A stretch of 64,000 bases of DNA from Streptomyces sp. NBC_01275 (GCF_026340655.1 NZ_JAPEOZ010000001.1:3658001-3722000); one strand, 5' to 3'. Shown: positions 17,535 through 26,825, counted from the first letter of the stretch. Notes: generated by a model from the letters alone, not told the origin. Translations and numbers: made by a program.

Positions 17535-18143
17535 TCACGGCATAAGGGTCGTCACGAGGGTCTCCTGGAGGCCGCCCAACCACAGGTACGCCATCACCAT
17601 CGGCTTGCGCGGGTCGTCGTCCGGCAGCCGGTAGAGAAGGTCGGTGTCGTCCTCGTCGGTGATCTCCAGCCGGGAGCCGATCGCGAGCCGCAGATCGTTG
17701 AGCGCGCGCAGCCACTCCTGCGACTCCTGCGGGGTCAGCTTGAGCACCGCCCCGCCCTCGCCGGCGGCCGCCGCGGTCAGCGCGTCCAGGGAGCGGATCA
17801 CGGTCAGGGCGTTCTCGCGCTTGCCGGCCCGCAGGTCGTTCTCGGTGAAGCGGCGGAACTCCGACGAGTACGCCTTCTGCTCGTTGGCCCGCTGGGGGCC
17901 CGGGGAGCCCTCCGGGTCGGTGTAGGCGTCCGGGAAGAGCCGGCGCAGCACCGGGTCGGCGGGCGGTTCGCTCGGCCCCTCGGCGAAGAGCTCGGCGAGG
18001 GGGTCGTCGGAGGCGTCCCCACCGGGGCCGGGGCCGATCAGCTCCAGCAGCTGTACGGCCAGCGACCGGATGATGGAGATCTCGACGTCGTCGAGCGCGA
18101 CGGCCGCGCCGCCGCCGGGGAGCGGTTCGAAGTGTCCGGGCAT
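17535..18143 (-). CDS. DUF2017 protein encoded downstream of clpS
   Basis: This 202-residue soluble acidic protein belongs to a family found almost only in actinobacteria and nearly always next to clpS. It is predicted to be largely helical, with conserved stretches VEISIIRSLAVQLLELI, LTPQESQEWLRALNDLRLAIGSRL and PMVMAYLWLGGLQE. The function is unknown. The constant pairing suggests a link to ClpS-ClpAP/ClpC proteolysis (inference). It lies 33 bases downstream of clpS, presumably in one operon. Confidence 0.85.
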   Translation of the reverse strand: MPGHFEPLPGGGAAVALDDVEISIIRSLAVQLLELIGPGPGGDASDDPLAELFAEGPSEPPADPVLRRLFPDAYTDPEGSPGPQRANEQKAYSSEFRRFTENDLRAGKRENALTVIRSLDALTAAAAGEGGAVLKLTPQESQEWLRALNDLRLAIGSRLEITDEDDTDLLYRLPDDDPRKPMVMAYLWLGGLQETLVTTLMP

Positions 18144-18176
18144 GGAGTCTTTTCGCTGGTAGGGCGGGGCGGGGCG

Positions 18177-18494
18177 CTACTTCCGGTCCTGCTGGAGGGT
18201 GGCCCACAGACCGTAGCCGTGCATGGCCTGCACGTCGCGTTCCATCTCCTCGCGGCTGCCGCTGGAGACGACCGCCCGGCCCTTGTGGTGGACGTCGAGC
18301 ATGAGCTTGGTGGCTTTGTCCTTCGGGTAGCCGAAGTACGTCTGGAAGACGTACGTCACATAGCTCATGAGGTTGACCGGGTCGTTGTGCACGATCGTGA
18401 CCCAGGGGACGTCCGGCTCGGGTACGGCGAAGACCTCCTCCGCCGACTCGGTGCGTTCGATCTCAAGGGGAGCGGGTGACGTCACATGGCCCAT
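18177..18494 (-). CDS. clpS: ATP-dependent Clp protease adaptor ClpS
   Basis: The 105-residue adaptor delivers N-degron substrates to the Clp unfoldase. [20 protein letters not shown] holds the conserved Asn-Asp of the N-end recognition pocket and the Met gatekeeper region; [12 protein letters not shown] and [11 protein letters not shown] are the other core motifs. I chose the ATG at 18494 (MGHVTSPAP); GTG 18521 and ATG 18506 are in-frame alternatives. Its start is divergent from pncB, with under 60 bases between. Confidence 0.92.
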   Translation of the reverse strand: MGHVTSPAPLEIERTESAEEVFAVPEPDVPWVTIVHNDPVNLMSYVTYVFQTYFGYPKDKATKLMLDVHHKGRAVVSSGSREEMERDVQAMHGYGLWATLQQDRK

Positions 18495-18550
18495 GCTGCC
18501 ACGCATCCCGGAAATCGTCACACTGACGAGATGGGAGTACGATCCCCCTC

Positions 18551-19897
18551 ATGAACACAGCGGACCTCGGGCTGCCGGTGGATGTTCCGTCGACGGCGCT
18601 CTTCACGGACCAGTACGAACTGACGATGCTGCAGGCCGCCCTGAAAGCGGGCACGGCCGAGCGGCGCAGTGTGTTCGAGGTCTTCACCCGGCGGCTGCCG
18701 GAGGGACGGCGCTACGGCGTCGTCGCGGGCACCGGACGCGTCCTGGACGCCGTCGAGAACTTCCGCTTCGACGCCGACGTCCTCGGCTTCCTGCGCGAGC
18801 GGAGCATCGTCGACGAGGAGACCCTGGACCGGCTCGCCGGATACCGCTTCTCGGGTGACGTGTGGGGCTACCCGGAGGGCGAGGTCTACTTCCCCGGCTC
18901 GCCGGTCATGCGGGTCGAGGGCTCCTTCGCCGAGTGCGTGCTCCTGGAGACCGTGATCCTCTCCATCCTCAACCACGACTCCGCCATCGCGGCCGCCGCC
19001 TCCCGGATGTCCTCGGCCGCGGGCGACCGCCCGCTGATCGAGATGGGCGCGCGCCGCACCCACGAGCTGGCCGCGGTCGCCGCCTCCCGCGCCGCCTACG
19101 TCGGCGGCTTCGCCACCACCTCCGACCTGGCCGCCGGCTTCCGCTACGGCATCCCGACGGTGGGCACCAGCGCCCACGCCTTCACCCTGCTGCACGACAG
19201 CGAGCGGGACGCCTTCCGGGCCCAGGTGGACTCGCTCGGCCGGGGCACCACCCTGCTCGTCGACACCTACGACGTCGCCGAGGCCGTACGGACGGCCGTC
19301 GAGGTCGCCGGGCCCGAGCTGGGCGCGGTCCGCATCGACTCCGGGGACCTGCTCCTGGTCGCCCACCGGGTGCGCCAGCAGCTCGACGAGCTCGGCGCGG
19401 CGGACACCCGCATCATCGTCACCTCCGACCTCGACGAGTACGCCATCGCCTCGCTGGCCGCGGCCCCCGTGGACGCGTACGGCGTCGGGACGCAGCTGGT
19501 GACCGGGTCCGGGCACCCCACCTGCTCGATGGTCTACAAGCTGGTCGCCCGCGCCGAGTCCGCCGACCCGAAGGCCCCGCTCGTGCCGGTGGCGAAGAAG
19601 TCGTCCGGCGGCAAGACGTCCGTCGGCGGCCGCAAGTGGGCGGCGCGGCGGCTGGACGCGGACGGGGTCGCCGAGGCCGAGGTCCTGGGCACCGGTCCGG
19701 TGCCGGCCGAGCTGGCCGACCGACAACTGCTCGTCGAGCTGGTCAAGGGCGGCACCGTGGTCGCCCGCGAGCCCCTGGACGTCGTACGCGACCGCCATGC
19801 CGCGGCCCGGGCGAACCTCCCGCTCTCCGCGACCCAGCTCTCCCGCGGGGAACCCGTCCTTCCCACGGAGTACGCACCGGCCCGGTCGGGTAGCTAG
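18551..19897 (+). CDS. pncB: Nicotinate phosphoribosyltransferase
   Basis: This 448-residue enzyme joins nicotinate to PRPP (with ATP) to form NaMN in the Preiss-Handler NAD salvage route. The N-terminal TDQYELTMLQAALKAG is the family signature, and FEVFTRRLPEGRRYGV, GTSAHAFTLLH (with the active-site His) and IRIDSGDLL-type phosphate-site residues (VRIDSGDLLLV) follow. pncA, 120 bases downstream on the same strand, makes its substrate nicotinate, so the two form a salvage unit. Confidence 0.95.
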   Translation: MNTADLGLPVDVPSTALFTDQYELTMLQAALKAGTAERRSVFEVFTRRLPEGRRYGVVAGTGRVLDAVENFRFDADVLGFLRERSIVDEETLDRLAGYRFSGDVWGYPEGEVYFPGSPVMRVEGSFAECVLLETVILSILNHDSAIAAAASRMSSAAGDRPLIEMGARRTHELAAVAASRAAYVGGFATTSDLAAGFRYGIPTVGTSAHAFTLLHDSERDAFRAQVDSLGRGTTLLVDTYDVAEAVRTAVEVAGPELGAVRIDSGDLLLVAHRVRQQLDELGAADTRIIVTSDLDEYAIASLAAAPVDAYGVGTQLVTGSGHPTCSMVYKLVARAESADPKAPLVPVAKKSSGGKTSVGGRKWAARRLDADGVAEAEVLGTGPVPAELADRQLLVELVKGGTVVAREPLDVVRDRHAAARANLPLSATQLSRGEPVLPTEYAPARSGS

Positions 19898-20017
19898 GAC
19901 CTGTCCGGGGCCGGTCCCGGGCCTGTCCCGGAGCCCGTCCGGGGGCGTCCGCCCCCTCCCGCATCGCCGCCGAAGTCAATAGGCTCAGTTACTTCACCAA
20001 GTCGAAGGACACCGACC

Positions 20018-20602
20018 ATGCGCCGCGCCTTGATCGTCGTTGACGTGCAGAACGACTTCTGCGAGGGGGGCAGCCTCGCGGTGTCCGGCGGCGCCGACGT
20101 GGCCGCCGCGATCACCGAGCTGATCGGGCAGGCCCCCGCCGGGTACCGGCACGTCGTGGCCACCCGCGACCACCACATCGCGCCCGGCGGTCACTTCGCC
20201 GACAACCCCGACTTCGTCCACTCCTGGCCCGCGCACTGCGTCGCCGGCACGGAGGGCGTCGGCTTCCACCCGAACTTCGCCCCGGCGGTCGCCTCCGGCG
20301 CGATCGACGCCGTCTTCGACAAGGGCGCCTACGCGGCCGCGTACAGCGGCTTCGAGGGCGCCGACGAGAACGGCGTGAAGCTGGGCGACTGGCTGCGGGC
20401 CCGGCAGATCGACGAGGTGGACGTCGTCGGCATAGCCACTGACCACTGCGTCCGGGCGACCGCGCTGGACGCGGCCCGGGAGGGCTTCCGCACCCTGGTC
20501 CTCCTCGACCTCACGGCCGGCGTCGCCAAGGAGACCACCGAACGCGCCCTGGAAGAGCTGCGCGAGGCGGGCGTGGAGCTGACGGGCAAGCCGGTCGTCT
20601 AG
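20018..20602 (+). CDS. pncA: Nicotinamidase
   Basis: This 194-residue isochorismatase-fold amidase converts nicotinamide to nicotinate for PncB. The catalytic residues are Asp9 in VVDVQNDF, a Lys in FDKGAYAAAYSGF and the nucleophile Cys144 in ATDHCVRATALDA. The metal-binding set DHHIAPGGHF is also present. The protein is of standard length. Homologues activate pyrazinamide in mycobacteria. Confidence 0.95.
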   Translation: MRRALIVVDVQNDFCEGGSLAVSGGADVAAAITELIGQAPAGYRHVVATRDHHIAPGGHFADNPDFVHSWPAHCVAGTEGVGFHPNFAPAVASGAIDAVFDKGAYAAAYSGFEGADENGVKLGDWLRARQIDEVDVVGIATDHCVRATALDAAREGFRTLVLLDLTAGVAKETTERALEELREAGVELTGKPVV

Positions 20603-20706
20603 CCCGGCCGTCCGGCCCGGTCTCGTCCGGCCGGGCCTCCAGCCCGCGCCCGTCCGGGTCCTACGCCCCCCGTACGCCCCCCATGCGCCCCTCCGTCGCT
20701 ACGTCC

Positions 20707-21048
20707 CTACGCCGCAGCCTTGCGCAGCAGCGCGCGGATCGGGCGCCACAGCTCCGGCACCGCTACGACGGGGGGCGCGACACCGTTGTCAGGGGCCGTA
20801 CGCCAAATCAGGCCGTCGGGATGGTGCAGGACCGCCGTGATCTCGTCCGGGGTCGGTGGGGCCGCGTTGCCGCGCAGGTAGACGGCGCGCAGGCCGAGGT
20901 TGCGGAGCCTGGTCAGGGCTCGGGCGCGGTTGTGGGCGTGGACGAGGACGCGGACGTCCGAGGTGCCGTCGGCCAGGGCGGGGCGGGGCAGGTTCAGCGC
21001 CACCACCACCATGCCGTCGGGCAACTTGCAGAAACCTCCTGCGGCCAT
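20707..21048 (-). CDS. Conserved hypothetical protein
   Basis: This 113-residue protein has no domain I recognise. It contains VVVALNLPRPALADGTSDVRVLVHAHNR... followed by RALTRLRNLGLRAVYLRGN and PTPDEITAVLHHPDGLIWR. The pattern suggests a small alpha/beta fold, with no signal peptide or membrane helix. GC3 bias and strand context support real coding. It lies downstream of the M6 peptidase gene, beyond a strong terminator, so it should have its own promoter in the roughly 110 bases between the terminator and its start. Confidence 0.6.
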   Translation of the reverse strand: MAAGGFCKLPDGMVVVALNLPRPALADGTSDVRVLVHAHNRARALTRLRNLGLRAVYLRGNAAPPTPDEITAVLHHPDGLIWRTAPDNGVAPPVVAVPELWRPIRALLRKAAA

Positions 21049-21157
21049 GCGGTCACACCCCCGTGCGAGTCGGTATCGAGGTCTGTATCGAGGTCGGCGG
21101 CCATGCCTGCGGCGCTGTCGGTGTCAATAAGAAGTCCACAGGACGCACCTAAACACG

Positions 21158-21191
21158 ATCGGCGGCAACCCGCCAGGGGGTTGCCGCCGAT
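21158..21191 (-). terminator. Terminator after the M6 peptidase
   Basis: ATCGGCGGCAACCC and its exact complement form a 14-bp stem with a six-base loop, 26 bases past the peptidase stop. Confidence 0.85.
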
Positions 21192-21217
21192 ACGCGTCTG
21201 ACCTGCGAGAACGTCGA

Positions 21218-23560
21218 CTACTTCGTCGACGGACCCACCTTCACCTTGATCGTCGAGCCGTTCAGGGGCTCGTTGACGATCTTGATCGAGGTGTTGGTGT
21301 CAGTGACCTTGACGCCGGCCAGCGGGGTCGTCGCGTCGTAGTACGTCGACCTGCCGTCGTCGAAGAGCGAGACGCCCGGACGGGACTTGATCTTGACCGC
21401 GACGTCCGCCCGGTGCAGCGTGATCGCGTCGGTCCGGTACCGGCTGAAGGGCGAGTCGAAGCTCTGCAGACGGGCGTTCATCGCGGTGCCGTCGGCCCAC
21501 TTCAGCGGGGTCGGGTGCGAGTCGATCGGGAGGATCAGACCCTCGCCCGGGTGCTGGCTGGTGTTGTCGTCCGCCTGGGAGGTGTCCCACTTCCAGATCA
21601 GCAGACCGTTCTGGTAGGCGTAGTGCTCCACCCAGTCCGGACGGGTCGTCGAGAAGCCGAAGTTGTACGGGCCGACCTTGAGGACCTTGTCGTACGACAC
21701 GTACTGGCGGTTCTCGGCGATGTAGTACTGGGCGTAGTCGTCCGTGATGGCCGCGCCGATGCGGGAGAAGCCGTTCGCCGTCCAGGCGGCGTCCGCCGTC
21801 TCGGCGTTGTCGGAGAACAGCGTCGCGCCGTCCGCCGTCAGCGTGATCTCGTCGGCCGTGAAGCCCTTCTGGGCCACGCCGCCGTCGGTGGCGTAGCGGA
21901 AGCGGACGCTGACCTTCTGGCCCGCGTAGGCGTCCAGCGGGAACGTCAGCTTCTGGTAGGCGTCGACCGTGCCGGTGAGGGCGGGCTTGCCGCTGCCGTC
22001 CCGCGGAATGGCGGTGCCGTCGGCCAGAGTGCCGTCGATCGGCGTCCAGTTGGCGCCGTCGGTGGAGACCTCGGTGTACAGGTAGTCGTAGTCCTGCTCG
22101 ATGTCCCACCAGCCGTCGAGGGACAGGGACGCCGACGACTTGCCGGTCAGGTCGACCGAGCGGGTCAGGGTGTTGCGCAGGTCGTCGCCGCTGCCGCTCC
22201 ACCACTGCGTGGCGCCCTGCGCCGGGGCGACGACGTCGGTGGTGACCGTCTTCTCGGGCAGCTGGACCACGAGGGCCTGGGCGTTCTTGGTGTTGTACTC
22301 CGCGACGCCGAGCGTGTGGGTCGACTTCACGCCCGCCTTGGCGACGTCGTAGTCGAGCCAGCCGAGCTGGAGCTTGTCCCAGGCGTTCATGTCGCCGGGA
22401 AGGTCGCCGATGGCCTCCTTGCCGGTGCCGAGCCAGGAACCGGAGGACATCAGGGTCCAGAAGCCGGTGGAGTTCTCGCCGCCGCCGGAGGTGTCGTACT
22501 CGTCGGGCAGGCCGAGGTCGTGGCCGTACTCGTGGGCGTAGACGCCGAGTCCGCCGTTCTCCGGCTGGATGGTGTAGTCGCCGACCCAGACGCCGGTGTC
22601 GCCGATCTGCGCGCCGCCGAGCTTGTTGGTGTCGGGGCCGGTGGAGCCGGCGTCGGTGCCGAAGGCGTACCAGCGGTGGGCCCAGATGGCGTCCGCGCCC
22701 TGGGCGCCGCCGCCCGCGGACTCGTCCTCGCCGGCGTGCACGATCTGGAAGTGGTCGATGTAGCCGTCGGGCTCGTTGAAGTTCCCGTCGCCGTCGTAGT
22801 CGTAGCGGTCCCACTGGTCGAACTGGGCCAGCTCCGTCTTGATCTCGGCGGGGCTGTCGCCGGCGGCCTCGCGCTCGGCGACCCAGGCGTTGACGCCGTC
22901 CTGGACCGCGTACCAGGCGCCGGTGGAGGCGTCGTTGGATCCGTAACGGGCCTCGTTGTAGGGGACCTTGACCCAGTCGGTGACCTCGCCCTCGACCGAG
23001 TACCGGCCCGAGGACTGCTTCTCGTAGTACTTCTTCAGCGACTCGGTCTTCTTGCCGGTGCCGAAGTACAGGTCCTGGAAGTGCGCCTGGTTGTAGTCCG
23101 CCTGCCAGGCCGTGGAGTTGTCCTTGGTGCGGTCCGGCGCGGCTATCTGGTTGTGCAGCGGGCCGACCGTGCCGCCGTAGCGGCTGTCGACCTGGTCGCC
23201 GAACTCGACGAGGATCGTGAAGATCTTGTCGGTCTTCTCGCGGCCGAGCTCGACGTACTTGCTGTCGCCCTTGCGGCTCTTGAGCTTCACGACCTTCGAA
23301 CCGTCGCGGTCCTTGACCGACGCCTCGCCGGATATGACCTGCTGGAGGGCCTCCGCGCGCTGGGCCTCCTGCGTCTTGCTGAGCGGGCCGTCGAAGTCGT
23401 GCTCCTTGGCCTTGGCCGGCTGCGGGTCGCGCCGGTCCACCGACGCGGCGCCCGAGCCCTCGGCCGCCTGGGCCACGGCGAACGTCGTGAACGTCGCCGA
23501 GGCCGCCGCGAGGGCGACGACCGTCGCGGCCGTCCTGAACGTCCAGGATCTACTGGTCAC
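21218..23560 (-). CDS. Secreted M6 (immune inhibitor A-like) metallopeptidase
   Basis: The protein has 780 residues. A signal peptide ends near AVAQAAEG. A propeptide-like region with GPLSKTQEAQRAEALQQ precedes the catalytic domain, whose zinc site is YAHEYGHDLGLPDEYD (HExxH plus a downstream Asp/Glu). The C-terminal half holds beta-sandwich domains, probably including the MAM/CUB-like module common in M6 enzymes. The GTG start at 23560 is fixed by a strong GGGAGG seven bases upstream; longer frames have no such signal. It is likely an extracellular nutrient or developmental protease. A palindrome lies about 80 bases upstream. Confidence 0.93.
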   Translation of the reverse strand: MTSRSWTFRTAATVVALAAASATFTTFAVAQAAEGSGAASVDRRDPQPAKAKEHDFDGPLSKTQEAQRAEALQQVISGEASVKDRDGSKVVKLKSRKGDSKYVELGREKTDKIFTILVEFGDQVDSRYGGTVGPLHNQIAAPDRTKDNSTAWQADYNQAHFQDLYFGTGKKTESLKKYYEKQSSGRYSVEGEVTDWVKVPYNEARYGSNDASTGAWYAVQDGVNAWVAEREAAGDSPAEIKTELAQFDQWDRYDYDGDGNFNEPDGYIDHFQIVHAGEDESAGGGAQGADAIWAHRWYAFGTDAGSTGPDTNKLGGAQIGDTGVWVGDYTIQPENGGLGVYAHEYGHDLGLPDEYDTSGGGENSTGFWTLMSSGSWLGTGKEAIGDLPGDMNAWDKLQLGWLDYDVAKAGVKSTHTLGVAEYNTKNAQALVVQLPEKTVTTDVVAPAQGATQWWSGSGDDLRNTLTRSVDLTGKSSASLSLDGWWDIEQDYDYLYTEVSTDGANWTPIDGTLADGTAIPRDGSGKPALTGTVDAYQKLTFPLDAYAGQKVSVRFRYATDGGVAQKGFTADEITLTADGATLFSDNAETADAAWTANGFSRIGAAITDDYAQYYIAENRQYVSYDKVLKVGPYNFGFSTTRPDWVEHYAYQNGLLIWKWDTSQADDNTSQHPGEGLILPIDSHPTPLKWADGTAMNARLQSFDSPFSRYRTDAITLHRADVAVKIKSRPGVSLFDDGRSTYYDATTPLAGVKVTDTNTSIKIVNEPLNGSTIKVKVGPSTK

Positions 23561-23915
23561 TTGAAAGTCCTCCCACTCACGCGACCGTGCGCACGGCAGG
23601 GGGGATCCCGAATCATGGAGGTCCGCGCGCGGTATACGCGTGTAGTCAAGTGACGCCATTTGACTACTGGTTTACAAGAAAAGACAGACCTTGACTTGGA
23701 CAGGTCAACTGCATTATTGGAGGCCGGTGTTCGCATTGCGGACACATGACCGTTACGTGACGGGCGCGCGGGGCCGTCCACTTGGTGGACGCCATGACTC
23801 CGTGCGCCCCCTGTGCACCGGCACCGTGGGTTAGGTCACGCTTACCGCTCATGCCACTCGGGCATGCAGCCGATTAGAGTCGAGATCTCCCCCCGCATCC
23901 GAGGACACGATTGCC
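23561..23915. other. 355-base non-coding divergent region with lower GC
   Basis: It separates the M6 peptidase from the small membrane protein. It is clearly AT-richer than its surroundings around 23640-23760, contains a 26-base inverted repeat (listed separately), and has TTGACT at 23691, a possible -35 element. No convincing gene is seen. Confidence 0.6.
23642..23667. promoter_or_regulatory. Inverted repeat upstream of the M6 peptidase
   Basis: GTAGTCAA (23642-23649) and TTGACTAC (23660-23667) are exact complements separated by ten bases, centred about 95 bases before the peptidase start. It looks like the operator of a dimeric regulator; the regulator is unknown. Confidence 0.5.
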
Positions 23916-24209
23916 ATGCCTCGTCCGACAGTCGCACAGCTCACGTACGGTTCCTGCACCGTCATCTTCTCGACGCTCGCCATGCTGCTGCTGTCACAGA
24001 CCAGTTCGGGCCCCGGCATCGCGGTCATCGCCGTCGCCGCGCTCGGGCTCGGCCTGCTCGTCGCGATGACGGTGCCCACGCCGCGGTCGTCGCGCACGGC
24101 GGTGGTACAGCGCAGCGTCCCGGCGGCGCAGCAGCCGTCGCCCGAGCCCGTACCGGTACCCGCCTCCGCCGCCGCACCCGAACCGGTCCGGCAGCCGGCG
24201 GCGCCCTGA
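23916..24209 (+). CDS. Small membrane protein with Pro/Ala-rich tail
   Basis: The protein has 97 residues and two membrane helices (TYGSCTVIFSTLAMLLL and GIAVIAVAALGLGLLVAMTV) followed by a Pro-Ala-Val-rich, probably disordered C-terminal tail of about 45 residues. No enzymatic motif is seen. It is the only plus-strand gene between two minus-strand groups. The hairpin following at 24257-24304 serves both it and the convergent RDD gene. Confidence 0.7.
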   Translation: MPRPTVAQLTYGSCTVIFSTLAMLLLSQTSSGPGIAVIAVAALGLGLLVAMTVPTPRSSRTAVVQRSVPAAQQPSPEPVPVPASAAAPEPVRQPAAP

Positions 24210-24256
24210 CGCACGAGCACGAGCACGCGCGGACCCGAGCACGACCCGAGCACGAC

Positions 24257-24304
24257 GCGACGAAGGGCCCTGCCCCCATCCCGGGACACGGGCCCTTCGT
24301 CGTG
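24257..24304. terminator. Bidirectional terminator between convergent genes
   Basis: GACGAAGGGCCC and GGGCCCTTCGTC pair across a loop of about 19 bases that itself contains a weak inner pairing. The hairpin sits between stops at 24209 and 24330. Confidence 0.75.
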
Positions 24305-24329
24305 CAGCCGTGCAGCCGCGTGTGGGCGG

Positions 24330-25037
24330 TCAGGGCGTGCTGACCACCACCGTCTTGGCGGCCTTGTCGTGCAGACCCTGCTGGTAGGGCTTGTCGAAGT
24401 AGCTCCAGCCGCCGCAGACCGCCGTCCACAGGCAGGCGCAGCACGCGAACGGCACCCACAGCACCAGGGCGCGGACCAGCGAGGTCTGCACCGAGGGCGT
24501 GGAGCCGTTGTCGAGGTTGGCCACCCGCATGCCCAGCCACTTCTTGCCGAGGGTCTGGCCTCCTCTGGCGGTCATCACCGTGTCGTAGGCGACGTAGAGG
24601 ATCACCGTGAGCAGCTCGCGCCCGAAGGTCCTGGCGAACTCCAGGTCGTCCGGGTCGACCGTGTACTGCCCGATCCGGAAGACCCACGCCAGCAGCACCA
24701 CCACGACGAACACCAGGATCATGTCGACGATCCGGGCCAGCGTGCGCCGGCCGCTCTGCGCGAGCGGGGGCATGCCGGCGAGCGGGTCCGCGGGAAAACC
24801 GCCGTACGGGTCACCGCCGTGAGGACCGCCACCGTAGGGGCCGCCGCCCTGCGCCGTGCCGCCGCCACCGTCGTAGGGCGAGGGCGGCTCCCCGTCGTAC
24901 GGGGTGTCGTACGGCGAGCCCCCGCCCTGCGGAGGCCGCGGGGACTGCGGAGGCTGCTCGGGTTGGTGCGGGGGCTGCTTCCTGAACGGGTCGTCCTCCG
25001 GCGGCCCGCCGGAGCCGGGTGGCGGTTCGGTGGTCAT
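24330..25037 (-). CDS. RDD-family membrane protein
   Basis: The protein has 235 residues. The first 90 residues are Pro/Gly/Tyr-rich and disordered (PYDTPYDGEPPSPYDGG). The RDD domain follows: RRTLARIVDMILVF carries the Arg-Asp pair, and GQTLGKKWLGMRVANLD is the second motif. There are three or four membrane helices. RDD proteins are poorly understood; some have been linked to ion exchange or transport. It is adjacent to a second, larger RDD gene on the same strand, about 100 bases apart, probably an old duplication. Confidence 0.85.
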   Translation of the reverse strand: MTTEPPPGSGGPPEDDPFRKQPPHQPEQPPQSPRPPQGGGSPYDTPYDGEPPSPYDGGGGTAQGGGPYGGGPHGGDPYGGFPADPLAGMPPLAQSGRRTLARIVDMILVFVVVVLLAWVFRIGQYTVDPDDLEFARTFGRELLTVILYVAYDTVMTARGGQTLGKKWLGMRVANLDNGSTPSVQTSLVRALVLWVPFACCACLWTAVCGGWSYFDKPYQQGLHDKAAKTVVVSTP

Positions 25038-25136
25038 GGCCCGAGTCGACCCCGAACCCCACGGCTCCGCATCCGGCGAGCGGCCGTCCGGGGGAAGGCC
25101 CCGAGGACGGCCCGGCCGTCAGCCCGCTCAGCCCGC

Positions 25137-26639
25137 TCAGCCCGCCACGAACGTGTGCGCCGCCTTGTCGTGCCAGCACTGCCGCCACGGCCTGTCGAAC
25201 ACTCCCCATACGACGCCCACGACGCCGATCGCGAGCAGTCCCGGCACGCTGTAGACGAGCCAGCGGCGCAGGGCCGCCCCGAAGGACGGGGGCTCGCCGC
25301 CCTCGATGTCCCGCACCTCCAGACCGAGCAGCTTCTTGCCCAGCGTGCGGCCCCACTTGGCGGTCGGCAGGACCTCGTACACGACCCCGAAGAGCAGCAG
25401 CACGGCCAGGACGATGCCCAGGTACACCGACGTCGTGCCGTCGAGCAGCCAGACCGTGACGGTCTGTCCGGTGAGCTTGGCCGCGTCGATCTTCTCGTTG
25501 ACGTGGTCGAGCGCCTTCGCGCCGAGCGGCACCGCGGCCGCGGAGGTGACGGCCGCGAGGACGAGCGTGTCGACGAGACGGGCGGCCAGCCGTTTGCCGA
25601 GGCCCGCGGGACGGGCCGACGCCGCACGCCGGGCGGCCGCCTGGAACACGTCGTCGACGGGCGGCTTCCAGGGCGGCACGAGCCCGTCCTCGGCGCCGGC
25701 GAGCTGATGCACCTGCTGCGCCCAGGAGGGCTGGCCGCCGCCGAGACCCGGGGACATGGAGTTGGCCATCGGTGCGGACGTGGGCTGGGGGGCGCCGGAC
25801 TGCTGAGGGAAGTCGGGCGTGCTCGGGGCGGCCGGGGAGGCCGGCGGGGGGCTGGAGACGGCGGGGGCCTGGGACGCGGCCTGGGCTGCGGCCGGCGGGA
25901 AAGCCGTAGGACCCTGCGGTGCGGGGCCTGCCTGTGCCTGAGCTGCCTGCGCCTGCGCGGCCGCGGCCCGTTCGGCGGCCGCCTTGCCGGCGGCGAAGCC
26001 CGGCTTCGCGGGAGTGGAGGCGGGGACGGGGGCGGCGGGCGCCGCAGCGGCCGGGGCGAAGGCCGGGCCGGAGTCCGTGCCCCCGGGGTACGCGCCGGAC
26101 GCGCCCGACCGGCCGCCCGTGCGCGGGCCCGGCGCACGGAAGGTCACGGTGCCCTCGTCGGCGACGGGCACAGCGGGACCTGACGGGCCGGAGGGAGACC
26201 CGGCCGGCGGGGCCGTCGCCATACCCTCCGGAGTCGGCGACGGCACCCTCGGGTCGGGGCCCTGCGGGGAGCCCCAGGAGACCCGGCGGTCCTGGTCGCC
26301 GCCGAAGCCGGACTGGTGGGCACGGTCGGCGCCCCACGCCGAGGCGGGCTCGGGACGGCCGCCGTACGGCTCCGCCGGCTTCGGGTCCTCGTCGAAGAAG
26401 TGCGGGCCGGTCTCCTCGACCGAGGCGGCCGAGCCGACCGGAGCGGCCGGCGGCGCGGCCTGCTGTGCGCCGTCGCCCGCCGGAGGCCCGAGCGGTTCGC
26501 CGGCCGACGGGGCCGGTCGGCTGGTGCCCGGTACCCAGGCGGAGCCGTTCCAGTACCGGACGTATCCAGGGATGGACGGGTCCGGGTAATACCCTTCGCG
26601 GGGCCTGTCGTCGCCGGGTGCCGGGGTTGGGGCGCTCAT
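25137..26639 (-). CDS. RDD-family membrane protein with N-terminal DUF2510 domain
   Basis: The protein has 500 residues. A DUF2510 WW-like motif opens it (GYYPDPSIPGYVRYWNGSAW), then about 280 residues of Ala/Pro/Gly-rich linker, then an RDD domain: LGKRLAARLVDTLVLAAV ... GRTLGKKLLGLEVRDIEGG, with about three membrane helices and a conserved tail RPWRQCWHDKAAHTFV also seen in the neighbouring RDD protein. DUF2510 is common in actinobacterial membrane proteins and may bind a partner. The ATG at 26639 is used because DUF2510 begins right after it. Confidence 0.87.
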   Translation of the reverse strand: MSAPTPAPGDDRPREGYYPDPSIPGYVRYWNGSAWVPGTSRPAPSAGEPLGPPAGDGAQQAAPPAAPVGSAASVEETGPHFFDEDPKPAEPYGGRPEPASAWGADRAHQSGFGGDQDRRVSWGSPQGPDPRVPSPTPEGMATAPPAGSPSGPSGPAVPVADEGTVTFRAPGPRTGGRSGASGAYPGGTDSGPAFAPAAAAPAAPVPASTPAKPGFAAGKAAAERAAAAQAQAAQAQAGPAPQGPTAFPPAAAQAASQAPAVSSPPPASPAAPSTPDFPQQSGAPQPTSAPMANSMSPGLGGGQPSWAQQVHQLAGAEDGLVPPWKPPVDDVFQAAARRAASARPAGLGKRLAARLVDTLVLAAVTSAAAVPLGAKALDHVNEKIDAAKLTGQTVTVWLLDGTTSVYLGIVLAVLLLFGVVYEVLPTAKWGRTLGKKLLGLEVRDIEGGEPPSFGAALRRWLVYSVPGLLAIGVVGVVWGVFDRPWRQCWHDKAAHTFVAG

Positions 26640-26801
26640 GTCCGTCGTCCCGTATCTGCTCGGGGGTGGGATGGGGTCCATCTAGATGGGGGTCCACATC
26701 TATCAGACGAGCGCGCGGAGCTGGACCGCTCTGGCCATACGGCCACCTTTCCGGGCGGGCATGTGCTGGGCTTCGCAGGCGCGGCCGTACTCGTCGAGAA
26801 G

Positions 26802-26825
26802 AGTTCTCCGAAAAAGTTCTCCGAA
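26802..26825. promoter_or_regulatory. Direct repeat upstream of ssgG
   Basis: AGTTCTCCGAA occurs twice with a 13-base period (26802-26812, 26815-26825), about 90 bases before the ssgG start, in an AT-richer patch. It could be an activator site or part of a promoter. Confidence 0.4.
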
